Shown one piece after another: positions 8,408 through 15,772 of a stretch of 58,693 nt of DNA. The translations under genes were made by a program, and so were the position numbers. The notes under the pieces are model-generated. The model ran no database searches, had not been told where the DNA came from, and worked only from the letters and a program-made list of their open reading frames with translations. The stretch's first letter is position 1, and each line of letters starts with the position of its first letter. The stretch comes from Lachnospiraceae bacterium. GTDB taxonomy: Bacteria; Bacillota; Clostridia; Lachnospirales; Lachnospiraceae. Location of the stretch: positions 1-58,693 of the forward strand of contig JAFUKJ010000024.1 of NCBI GenBank assembly GCA_017467805.1. Reading direction: 5' to 3'.

Positions 8408-9061
8408 ATGAGCGATCAAATGGTAGAAATTCTCATTACGGGAATATGGGAGACCTTATATATGACGGTTTTTTCAACATTTTTTTCATATTTGTTTGGT
8501 ATTCCTATAGGCGTGATTCTTTACATTACGGATAAGAAAGGGATATGTAATAATCGGATTATCAATTTTATAGTTGGAGTAGTCGTTAATATTATACGAT
8601 CTGTACCGTTTTTGATTTTGCTGGTTGCCATATTGCCTTTTACAAGACTTATTATTGGTACTACGATTGGCTCCACAGCGACCATTGTTCCACTGGTAAT
8701 TGCTGCCACACCATTTGTTGCAAGAATGGTCGAGTCATCCTTGAAAGAAGTTGATTTAGGTGTGATAGAAGCTGCAAAGGCAATGGGTTCATCTTCGGCG
8801 CAGATTATATTTAAAGTATTATTACCTGAAGCGAAGCCCTCTCTTTTGGTAGGATGTACGATTTCGCTTGCTACAATATTAAGCTATTCGGCTATGGCAG
8901 GATTTGTAGGAGGCGGAGGATTAGGAGCGATAGCGATTAATTATGGATATTATCGTTATCAGGGTGATATCATGTGGATTACAGTTGTCTTACTGGTAGT
9001 AATTGTACAGCTGTTCCAAGAAACTGGTCTCAAGCTTGTTAGTAAAGTGGACAAGAGATAA
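8408..9061 (+). CDS. metI: Methionine ABC transporter permease
   Basis: Membrane channel subunit of MetNIQ, 217 aa with about five hydrophobic segments. The coupling loop EAAKAMGSSSAQIIFKVLLP (near 119-138) is the typical EAA motif that contacts MetN. The ribosome site GGAGG lies in the last codons of metN, so translation is probably coupled. The length is usual for MetI. Confidence 0.94.
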   Translation: MSDQMVEILITGIWETLYMTVFSTFFSYLFGIPIGVILYITDKKGICNNRIINFIVGVVVNIIRSVPFLILLVAILPFTRLIIGTTIGSTATIVPLVIAATPFVARMVESSLKEVDLGVIEAAKAMGSSSAQIIFKVLLPEAKPSLLVGCTISLATILSYSAMAGFVGGGGLGAIAINYGYYRYQGDIMWITVVLLVVIVQLFQETGLKLVSKVDKR

Positions 9062-9096
9062 TAGAACATATTTTTAGAAAGAAAGAGGAGATTATT

Positions 9097-9906
9097 ATGA
9101 AGAAGAGAGTATTAAGTACATTATTGGTTTTAAGTGTTGCAACAACATTATTTACAGGATGTGGCAAAGCGGAAAATGACAATGTCATTAAGGTTGGTGC
9201 TACACCAACACCTCATGCAGAGATTTTACGAGTTATTGAAGATGATTTATTAGAAAAGGGTTATACTTTAGAGGTTGTGGAGTATAACGATTATATTATT
9301 CCAAATACTGCAACAGAGAGTGGCGAATTGGATGCGAATTATTTCCAGCATCAGCCTTATTTAGACGATTTTAATGCAGAAAATGATACACATTTAGTAT
9401 CGGTTGCAGGGGTTCATTTTGAGCCATTTGGTATCTATGCAGGAAAAACTACAAATCTCGCTGATTTACAGGAGGGAGCAGTAGTAGCTGTCCCAAATGA
9501 TACTACAAATGAAGCAAGAGCACTTTTGTTATTAGAGGCACAGGGTCTTATTACGCTCAAAGAGGATGCAGGAATGACTGCTACAGTGGCAGATATCGTG
9601 GAGAATCCATTAAATCTTGAGATTAAGGAACTGGAAGCAGCACAGGTTGCCAGAACAGTAAGCGATGTAGATATTGCATGCATTAACGGAAATTATGCTG
9701 CTGAAGCAGGCTTTACTGTAAATGACGCGCTTGCAACAGAAAGTGTAGATTCATTAGCAGCGCAGACCTACGTAAATATTGTAGTTGTGAAAGAGGGAAA
9801 TGAGAATTCAGAAAAGACAAAAGCTTTAGTAGAAGCAATCTTGTCTGACGAGGTAAAAGAGTATATTAATGCTCAGTATGATGGTGGTGTTGTTCCAACA
9901 TTTTAG
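9097..9906 (+). CDS. metQ: Methionine-binding lipoprotein
   Basis: Extracellular solute-binding lipoprotein delivering methionine to MetNI; 269 aa. The lipobox LFTG-C puts the lipidated cysteine at residue 22. The mature part begins with VIKVGATPTPHAEIL, the hallmark of the NlpA/MetQ family, and later shows LDANYFQHQPYLDDF. A good AGAGGAG site precedes the ATG. It is the last gene of the met operon and is followed by a bidirectional terminator. Confidence 0.94.
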   Translation: MKKRVLSTLLVLSVATTLFTGCGKAENDNVIKVGATPTPHAEILRVIEDDLLEKGYTLEVVEYNDYIIPNTATESGELDANYFQHQPYLDDFNAENDTHLVSVAGVHFEPFGIYAGKTTNLADLQEGAVVAVPNDTTNEARALLLLEAQGLITLKEDAGMTATVADIVENPLNLEIKELEAAQVARTVSDVDIACINGNYAAEAGFTVNDALATESVDSLAAQTYVNIVVVKEGNENSEKTKALVEAILSDEVKEYINAQYDGGVVPTF

Positions 9907-9928
9907 TGATTTGAAAGAAGTATAAAGT

Positions 9929-9956
9929 AAAGCCTACTGTTTGAACAGTAGGCTTT
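9929..9956. terminator. Bidirectional terminator between metQ and the DUF4317 gene
   Basis: AAAGCCTACTGTT (9929-9941) pairs with AACAGTAGGCTTT (9944-9956). A/T runs on both sides let it serve both converging genes. Confidence 0.8.
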
Positions 9957-9993
9957 GTCTATGATAACCATTTGGCTATTGCGGTGGGATGCA

Positions 9994-11202
9994 TTAAAAC
10001 TCTGTATCAATTCCATTAATTGTAATCTGCTCATCATCCGTTACAGGAATGATAATGCACTTCTTACCGTCAATATACTGAGAGGTAATCTCCTCAGCCT
10101 TTTCAGGAGCTACACGAAGTACAACATCTGAGCCTGAGTTTAAAGCCTTCTCCAAAGTCTCTACCTTTTGAACAAGCTCTAACTGACGCTTTTCCTTTGC
10201 ACTTTTCTCAAGAGCCTTTTCATCAATGACATTGATAGCGGCAGGAGGTGCGTCCTGAAACTCTTCTGTGAAACGCTCCTTAATATTCGCAACAGTAGCG
10301 TCAGGAATCTCACTCTGTGTAAGAATCTCTTCTACGATTTCAGGTGTGAGAATAATTTCTTCAGGTTCTACGCAGGCAAATTCTTCCTTTGTCTCAATAA
10401 TTGTATTCAGGTTCTCCTGAATCTCAATCATAACCTTGTCGCTTTCTTCGATGATTGGTGCGATAGCAGCCTTTACCATAGAGTGGAAGGTCTGCTTCTC
10501 TTCGGTAGCAGTACGCTTTGCGCTACAGCCAAGTGCATTCTCGATAAATTCAGCATGAGAATCAGAGGCATCCTTTACATAGTAGGTAAGTGAGTGAATA
10601 TCGCTGCTTCTCTCCTCAAAGGATGGGAATAAGAAACCAACATCAGGAGTACCAACTACCCAGTCCTGAATGCGGACACCGATGCGGTTCTCTTCCTCGC
10701 GATAGCCAAGTCCAGGCTTAGAAAGGCAGACAGGGCAGATAGCACAGAGAAGATATTCATATACTTCCTCGGATTCATCAATCTTCAAATCATCATTTGT
10801 CTTAGTGATAACATCGTAAGCATCATGGAAAATAAGAATCAAGTAATTTCCAACATAATCATAATGCTCAATAATCATATCATAGAGATGGTCTAATAAA
10901 GCATCATTCTTCAAGCGGCTTTCGCGAAGTCCCATAAGGAACTGCTGCTTACCGCCTAATTCCTCTTCTTCCTTAGGGAAGTAGAGCTGTAACATATTAT
11001 TTCCAATATTGCCTGATAATGCTTTCTTGGCAATTTCGAGATATTTATAGAACTCTTCATCGTCAAGGTTCAAGAAGGTTTCGCCGATATTTACGACCTT
11101 TTCCCTCTTGGCATTTACATAGCAGCCACACATTCTTGTGAATGTGCAGCCTTCCTTTTTCAATCTTTTCTTTAATTCAAGTATATCCTTTTTCTGTATC
11201 AT
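9994..11202 (-). CDS. DUF4317 family protein
   Basis: Uncharacterised 402-aa protein, recognised as DUF4317 from its N-terminal pattern (KKDILELKKRLK, then the TFTRMCGCYVN region) and the central HDAYDVI and LCAICPVCLSKPGLGY blocks. It has no signal peptide or membrane segment. The second half (about 230-380) is acidic and predicted helical, with repeated EE/EK stretches. It seems to be widespread in Clostridia and has no known function. On the minus strand it lies downstream of trpB2, with element A copy 2 between them in the same orientation, 31 bp from its start codon. The ribosome site is weak. Confidence 0.75.
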   Translation of the reverse strand: MIQKKDILELKKRLKKEGCTFTRMCGCYVNAKREKVVNIGETFLNLDDEEFYKYLEIAKKALSGNIGNNMLQLYFPKEEEELGGKQQFLMGLRESRLKNDALLDHLYDMIIEHYDYVGNYLILIFHDAYDVITKTNDDLKIDESEEVYEYLLCAICPVCLSKPGLGYREEENRIGVRIQDWVVGTPDVGFLFPSFEERSSDIHSLTYYVKDASDSHAEFIENALGCSAKRTATEEKQTFHSMVKAAIAPIIEESDKVMIEIQENLNTIIETKEEFACVEPEEIILTPEIVEEILTQSEIPDATVANIKERFTEEFQDAPPAAINVIDEKALEKSAKEKRQLELVQKVETLEKALNSGSDVVLRVAPEKAEEITSQYIDGKKCIIIPVTDDEQITINGIDTEF

Positions 11203-11232
11203 GTTAATACGTCCGTTTCTATAGATTTGTAG

Positions 11233-11383
11233 TAACTATTCAGAATCCATTCGCAAAATCGCCTTTATAAGGCTTTTCTTTTGCTCATGTCTGGCTTCTC
11301 GCCATATAGATTTATTAAAATAGTCTTTATCAAGCAAGCTTGAATAGCCTATTTTTATAAATCTGCATGGCTCTGAATAGTTA
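11233..11383 (-). repeat. Structured dispersed element A, copy 2 (151 nt)
   Basis: On the minus strand this matches copy 1 (3685-3833) along its length: outer stem TAACTATTCAG...CTGAATAGTTA, inner stem, TCAAG/CTTGA, TGGC/GCCA and GCCT/AGGC hairpins, and the shared single-stranded strings ATGAGCAAAAG and GATTTTGCGAATGG. Several stems differ from copy 1 by compensating changes. It lies between trpB2 and the DUF4317 gene, and no separate trpB2 terminator is visible. Confidence 0.85.
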
Positions 11384-11387
11384 CATA

Positions 11388-12761
11388 TTAATCAAGTTTG
11401 GGTAAATTCTTCAAAGCTTCTTTAATCTCTTCGTCGGTTGGAATGTAGTCGCTCATCTCACCGTTGTGGAAACGTTCATAAGCAAACATATCGAAATAAC
11501 CTGTACCTGTAAGACCGAATACAATCGTCTTTTCTTCGCCTGTTTCCTTGCACTTGAGAGCCTCATCAATAGCAACACGGATGGCATGGCTGCTCTCAGG
11601 AGCTGGTAATGTACCCTCAACTCTTGCAAACATCTCTGCAGCCTCAAATACCTTAGTCTGCTCAACAGAAACTGCCTCCATGAGACCATCATCGTATAAC
11701 TGAGAAAGAGTTGAACTCATACCATGGTAGCGAAGTCCGCCGGCATGGCTTGCAGATGGCATAAAGTTGCTTCCTAAGGTGTACATCTTGGATAATGGAC
11801 AAATCATACCTGTATCGCAGTAGTCATAAGCATAAGTTCCGCGTGTTAAGCTTGGGCATGATGCAGGCTCAACTGCGATGAAACGATAATCCTTTTCGCC
11901 TCTAATCTTCTCGCCCATAAATGGAGCAATCAGACCACCAAGGTTAGAACCGCCGCCAGCACAACCGATGATAATATCAGGTGTGATGCCGTATTTATCT
12001 AATGCAGCCTTAGTCTCAAGACCGATAATTGACTGATGTAACATAACCTGGTTCAATACGCTTCCTAATACATAGCGGTAGCCTTCCTGCTTCATAGCAG
12101 CCTCAACCGCCTCTGAAATCGCACAACCAAGGCTTCCGTTTGTACCTGGATGAGCAGCAAGGATACGTTTACCAACCTCTGTTGTAGTAGAAGGTGATGG
12201 TGTAACGTTAGCACCGTAGGTTCTCATAACTTCACGTCTGAAAGGCTTCTGTTCGTAAGAAACCTTAACCATGTATACCTGACAATCCATATCAAAGTAA
12301 GAACAAGCCATAGAAAGAGCTGTACCCCACTGACCTGCGCCAGTCTCAGTAGTAACACCCTTTAAGCCTTGCTTTTTAGCATAGTAAGCCTGTGCAATTG
12401 CAGAGTTAAGCTTGTGGCTTCCACTTGTGTTATTTCCTTCAAATTTGTAGTAAATCTTAGCTGGTGTCTGAAGCTTTTCCTCTAAGAAATAAGCTCTGGT
12501 AAGAGGTGCTGGACGGTACATCTTGTAGAACTTCAAGATTTCTTCTGGAATATCAAAGTAAGCAGTTGTTTCGTCTAACTCCTGCTTAGCAAGCTCTGTA
12601 CAGAATACCTCTGACAATTCTTCAAGTGTAATCGGCTTCATAGTCTTGCCGCTTAATAATGGTGCTGGTTTATTCTTCATATCAGCGCGTAAATTGTACC
12701 ACTGCTTTGGTAACTCGTCTTCTGATAAATAAATCTTATAAGGGATATTTTGTTCCTTCAT
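11388..12761 (-). CDS. trpB: TrpB2-type tryptophan synthase beta-like PLP enzyme
   Basis: PLP enzyme that would condense indole with a serine-type donor to tryptophan; 457 aa. The longer N-terminus (IYLSEDELPKQWYNLRAD) marks the TrpB2 class rather than the TrpA-partnered TrpB1. The PLP lysine is in EGNNTSGSHKLNSA, the glycine-rich phosphate loop is GCAGGGSNLGG, and ETGAGQWG is intact. No trpA or other trp gene is near, so it may salvage indole or act on a related substrate. The ATG has a good AAGGAG site. The leader (12762-12952) shows no T-box or leader peptide that I can recognise. Confidence 0.92.
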   Translation of the reverse strand: MKEQNIPYKIYLSEDELPKQWYNLRADMKNKPAPLLSGKTMKPITLEELSEVFCTELAKQELDETTAYFDIPEEILKFYKMYRPAPLTRAYFLEEKLQTPAKIYYKFEGNNTSGSHKLNSAIAQAYYAKKQGLKGVTTETGAGQWGTALSMACSYFDMDCQVYMVKVSYEQKPFRREVMRTYGANVTPSPSTTTEVGKRILAAHPGTNGSLGCAISEAVEAAMKQEGYRYVLGSVLNQVMLHQSIIGLETKAALDKYGITPDIIIGCAGGGSNLGGLIAPFMGEKIRGEKDYRFIAVEPASCPSLTRGTYAYDYCDTGMICPLSKMYTLGSNFMPSASHAGGLRYHGMSSTLSQLYDDGLMEAVSVEQTKVFEAAEMFARVEGTLPAPESSHAIRVAIDEALKCKETGEEKTIVFGLTGTGYFDMFAYERFHNGEMSDYIPTDEEIKEALKNLPKLD

Positions 12762-12952
12762 AATATGTAACTCCTTTCCACAAAAAACATCATATGTCTA
12801 ATATACTCCAAGTTTCAGTTGTCAGTCAACAATAAGGAAGGAGTAATGGAGACATTTAATTTATAAGTACGAAATGTGCAAAAGAATACAAAACAATTGT
12901 AAATTATGAAATAATATACTAACATAGTTTTGTAGTGTTGGTTTACATAAAT

Positions 12953-13420
12953 ATGGAAAAAAGGAAAGTATTATATGAAAAAAAGTATATAACTATAATT
13001 TCAATTATGATTATTATTCTTGTTTTGCTGTTTGCATTGTGGAAACAATATTGGTACGCACCAACAGTATCACAAGATATAGAATGTTTGCAGAAAATAA
13101 TTGTTCATAAATATATTAGAGAAACTCAAAAGTACGAAGAAATCATTATTGATGATTCCAAGCAAAGGGAACATATATATAATTTAATGAAAAATGCAAA
13201 ACATAGTTACTTTATTCATTATATTGATGATGATTGTGGAGCTGATGAACAATATTATATTTATTTCATTTATACAGATGGGGCAGACAGATTCAGAATT
13301 ATTGCAAGAAATGATAATAGATGGCATAGAGCAATATATGATGAAAAAGGAATGATAAAAGCATATCTTGAGATTATTTGTGATGAATTGACGCAATATC
13401 TTAATGAATTGGACATGTAA
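12953..13420 (+). CDS. Small membrane-anchored protein of unknown function
   Basis: I do not recognise this protein. The chosen ATG gives 155 aa: a basic N-terminus (MEKRKVLYEKKY), one transmembrane helix (about residues 11-31, IISIMIIILVLLFALW), then an extracellular domain rich in Tyr, Asp and Ile ending QYLNELDM. An in-frame GTG at 12935 would add six residues; neither start has a clear ribosome site. The gene is visibly more AT-rich than its neighbours, which may mean recent acquisition. It is a single-gene unit with its own terminator. Confidence 0.65.
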   Translation: MEKRKVLYEKKYITIISIMIIILVLLFALWKQYWYAPTVSQDIECLQKIIVHKYIRETQKYEEIIIDDSKQREHIYNLMKNAKHSYFIHYIDDDCGADEQYYIYFIYTDGADRFRIIARNDNRWHRAIYDEKGMIKAYLEIICDELTQYLNELDM

Positions 13421-13430
13421 AGTAAGTAAA

Positions 13431-13473
13431 GGACTCAAAAATCAACAAAATAAAGACTTTTGAGTCCTTTTTT
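13431..13473 (+). terminator. Terminator after the small membrane protein
   Basis: GGACTCAAAA (13431-13440) pairs with TTTTGAGTCC (13458-13467), followed by six T. Confidence 0.85.
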
Positions 13474-13506
13474 GGTACAATCAAAATAATCAAAAGGAGG
13501 GACAGC

Positions 13507-14151
13507 ATGATTTGCAGAAAGAATTACAGAGCATGTATTTTAAAGGAAAAGGATTTAGAGAATGCTTTAAAGCAAGATAAGAAGATTGTAGAGGAAGCAA
13601 TTAAATCAAAGAAATGCCTCACGGTGGCAATTTATCGTCATGAAAATATGCTATTCCTCTATATGGAAGCATTGGATGAAGAGTTAACACCAGTAGAATT
13701 GTTTCCTGAACTGTCAAAGCTATTAGCGTCATGGCCCCAGCGAGAAGGTATGGTAGCATGGGCATATATGTATCCGATTTTTTATCATGCAATACCTGAG
13801 AGCATAGATGAGTGGAAGCGCAGCGAGAAGAAGGTAAGGCGAGGAAGAATTGCTTACCTCAAGGAAGATAAGTTATTTTCCTATGTATATCACCACAAGG
13901 CCATCGTTGATGAGGGCTTGCTGGAGGGGGATAGATACCAGTTTATTGCATTGCATGAGGATGTTTTATTCTCATACTTTGAGGAGCCGAAGCAGTTTAC
14001 GCATATTAATAGCGAAAGCAAGGATTCTTCTAAGGTAATTGAGGAGTGGATAAAGGCAGACCCTGAGAGTCACTTTGATCATGAGCTGTCAGGAGAGGAG
14101 AATTTCCTGTTTCTGCCAGAGATATTCTCTATGGGGGCAGAAGATATATAA
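13507..14151 (+). CDS. L-rhamnose-mutarotase-like protein, apparently two-domain
   Basis: A 214-aa cytoplasmic protein of no certain family. The C-terminal half (about 115-210) has the pattern of RhaM-type mutarotases: an HH pair (YVYHHKAI), GLLEGDRYQFIALHEDVLFSYFE, a tryptophan (EEWIKADPE) and a final LFLPEIFSM strand. The N-terminal half (VAIYRHENMLFLYMEA...WAYMYPIFYHAIP) has a similar strand plan, suggesting a fused duplication of the dimeric ferredoxin-like fold. It lies 23 bp before a GH28 gene and probably shares its transcript, fitting anomer conversion of rhamnose or another pectin sugar. That function is inferred. The start is fixed by AAAAGGAGG 8 bases upstream. Confidence 0.6.
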   Translation: MICRKNYRACILKEKDLENALKQDKKIVEEAIKSKKCLTVAIYRHENMLFLYMEALDEELTPVELFPELSKLLASWPQREGMVAWAYMYPIFYHAIPESIDEWKRSEKKVRRGRIAYLKEDKLFSYVYHHKAIVDEGLLEGDRYQFIALHEDVLFSYFEEPKQFTHINSESKDSSKVIEEWIKADPESHFDHELSGEENFLFLPEIFSMGAEDI

Positions 14152-14174
14152 AGTAGAAGGAAGGTTATTAAACT

Positions 14175-15518
14175 ATGGCAAATACATATAACATATTAGA
14201 TTATGGCGCGGTTGCAGATGGTAAGACCAATAATGCAGCAGCGATTCAGCAGGCGATTGATGAGGCTACAAAGCAGGGCGGACAGGTTGTCATTCCAGCA
14301 GGTGAGTTTTATAGTGGAACGATTGTGTTAAAGAGTAATATTGATTTTCATTTGGAAAAGGGAGCAATTCTTATCAGTAGCCTGCAGGAAGAGGACATCT
14401 TAGACTTTGCAAAGCTCTTTGATGATGACAACGAGTGTACAGGCTGGGATGGAGGTTGCTTTATCTTTGCTTGTCATGCAGAGAATATTACCCTTTCAGG
14501 AGAGGGTGTTATCTACGGTCAGGGAGATAAAGTATTTATAGATGATAATGCGGACAACGGCGCACATGAGTGTCCTTTGCAGGTAGCGGCATTTCGTCCA
14601 AGAACTACCTTCTTAGAGGATGTTACGAATCTGACTATCAAAGACATTACCATCAAGGATGCGGCATTTTGGACCTTGCATATGGCGGGCTGTAAGCATG
14701 TACGCATTCAGGATATTAAGATATTAAATGACATCAGAGGTGCTAATAACGACGGTATTGACCCAGATACCTGTCAGGATGTGATGATCAGCGGATGTCT
14801 GATTAAGACAGGAGATGATGCCATTGTATTAAAGACCACAAAGCCAATGGCGGCAAAGTATGGAACCTGCGAGAATATCGTGATTAATAATTGTGTGCTT
14901 TATTCGAGAGATTCTGCTCTCAAGATAGGAACCGAAACGCATGGAGATATCAGAAATGTAATCTTAAGTGACTGTGTGATTAAGGATTGCTCAAGAGGTA
15001 TCGGTATCTGGGTAAGAGATGGCGCTACGATAGAGGATATTCATATTCATCATATTACAGGAAGCGTTTTGAAGTACGCAGACGGTATGAGGGAGCATGG
15101 ACCAACTAGATGGTGGGGTAATGGTGAGCCATTATTTATTAATGCTACGTATCGAAATGCAGAGCATAGATTCCCAGGAACGATTCGTAATATCACCTTT
15201 GACCATGTGTATATGAAGGCAGAGTCATCTATCTTCTTTGGTGGCGAGGAGGATGCAAGAATCAGTAATATTATTGTAGAGGATGCGAATATCATCATGT
15301 GTTCGCAGGGAACGCAGCAGTTTGGTTGCTTTGATGAGCAGCCATCTGAAAGAGATGTGTACCCTCATCACATTCCAGCGGTGTATGCCCGTTGTGTGGA
15401 CGGCTTGGAGGTAAGCGGAAGAATTCGCTTTGAGCATCCGTACTCTATGGAAGAGAATGGATTATATCAGTTAGAAAATTGTACGGGTGAGGAAGTACAT
15501 TTAAAGCAAATTGTATAG
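14175..15518 (+). CDS. Cytoplasmic GH28 family glycoside hydrolase (polygalacturonase-like)
   Basis: Predicted to release galacturonate or a related unit from pectin oligosaccharides; 447 aa. It lacks a signal peptide and starts directly with the fold (NILDYGAVADGKTNNAAAIQ). The beta-helix carries the GH28 acid residues in NNDGIDPDTC (about 190) and TGDDAI (about 213), and ETHG near 254 takes the G-H-G position. The usual Arg-x-Lys substrate motif is not present in its normal place, which reads GIGIWVRDG. This suggests a specificity other than plain polygalacturonate. It follows the mutarotase-like gene and ends at a terminator. Confidence 0.88.
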   Translation: MANTYNILDYGAVADGKTNNAAAIQQAIDEATKQGGQVVIPAGEFYSGTIVLKSNIDFHLEKGAILISSLQEEDILDFAKLFDDDNECTGWDGGCFIFACHAENITLSGEGVIYGQGDKVFIDDNADNGAHECPLQVAAFRPRTTFLEDVTNLTIKDITIKDAAFWTLHMAGCKHVRIQDIKILNDIRGANNDGIDPDTCQDVMISGCLIKTGDDAIVLKTTKPMAAKYGTCENIVINNCVLYSRDSALKIGTETHGDIRNVILSDCVIKDCSRGIGIWVRDGATIEDIHIHHITGSVLKYADGMREHGPTRWWGNGEPLFINATYRNAEHRFPGTIRNITFDHVYMKAESSIFFGGEEDARISNIIVEDANIIMCSQGTQQFGCFDEQPSERDVYPHHIPAVYARCVDGLEVSGRIRFEHPYSMEENGLYQLENCTGEEVHLKQIV

Positions 15519-15548
15519 TGCGTTGGAAAAATATAACAAATTATATAT

Positions 15549-15590
15549 GGAACTTGTAATATAAAAACTGATATTACGGGTTCCTTTTTT
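15549..15590 (+). terminator. Terminator after the first GH28 gene
   Basis: GGAACTTGTAATAT (15549-15562) pairs with ATATTACGGGTTCC (15571-15584, two G-U pairs), followed by TTTTTT. Confidence 0.85.
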
Positions 15591-15772
15591 GTGCAACTTA
15601 AAATATTTAAAATATAAAGAATATATTGTATAATATATAAAATAATAACGAATTTATTGTGTTAATTCGATTGAAAGATACATAATTTTTGTGAAAAAGC
15701 AACAAAATCAAACAAAACGAATATGTCTAGGGCGGATAAGATGAAGTCAGACATTGGAAAGGTATGGTTATT

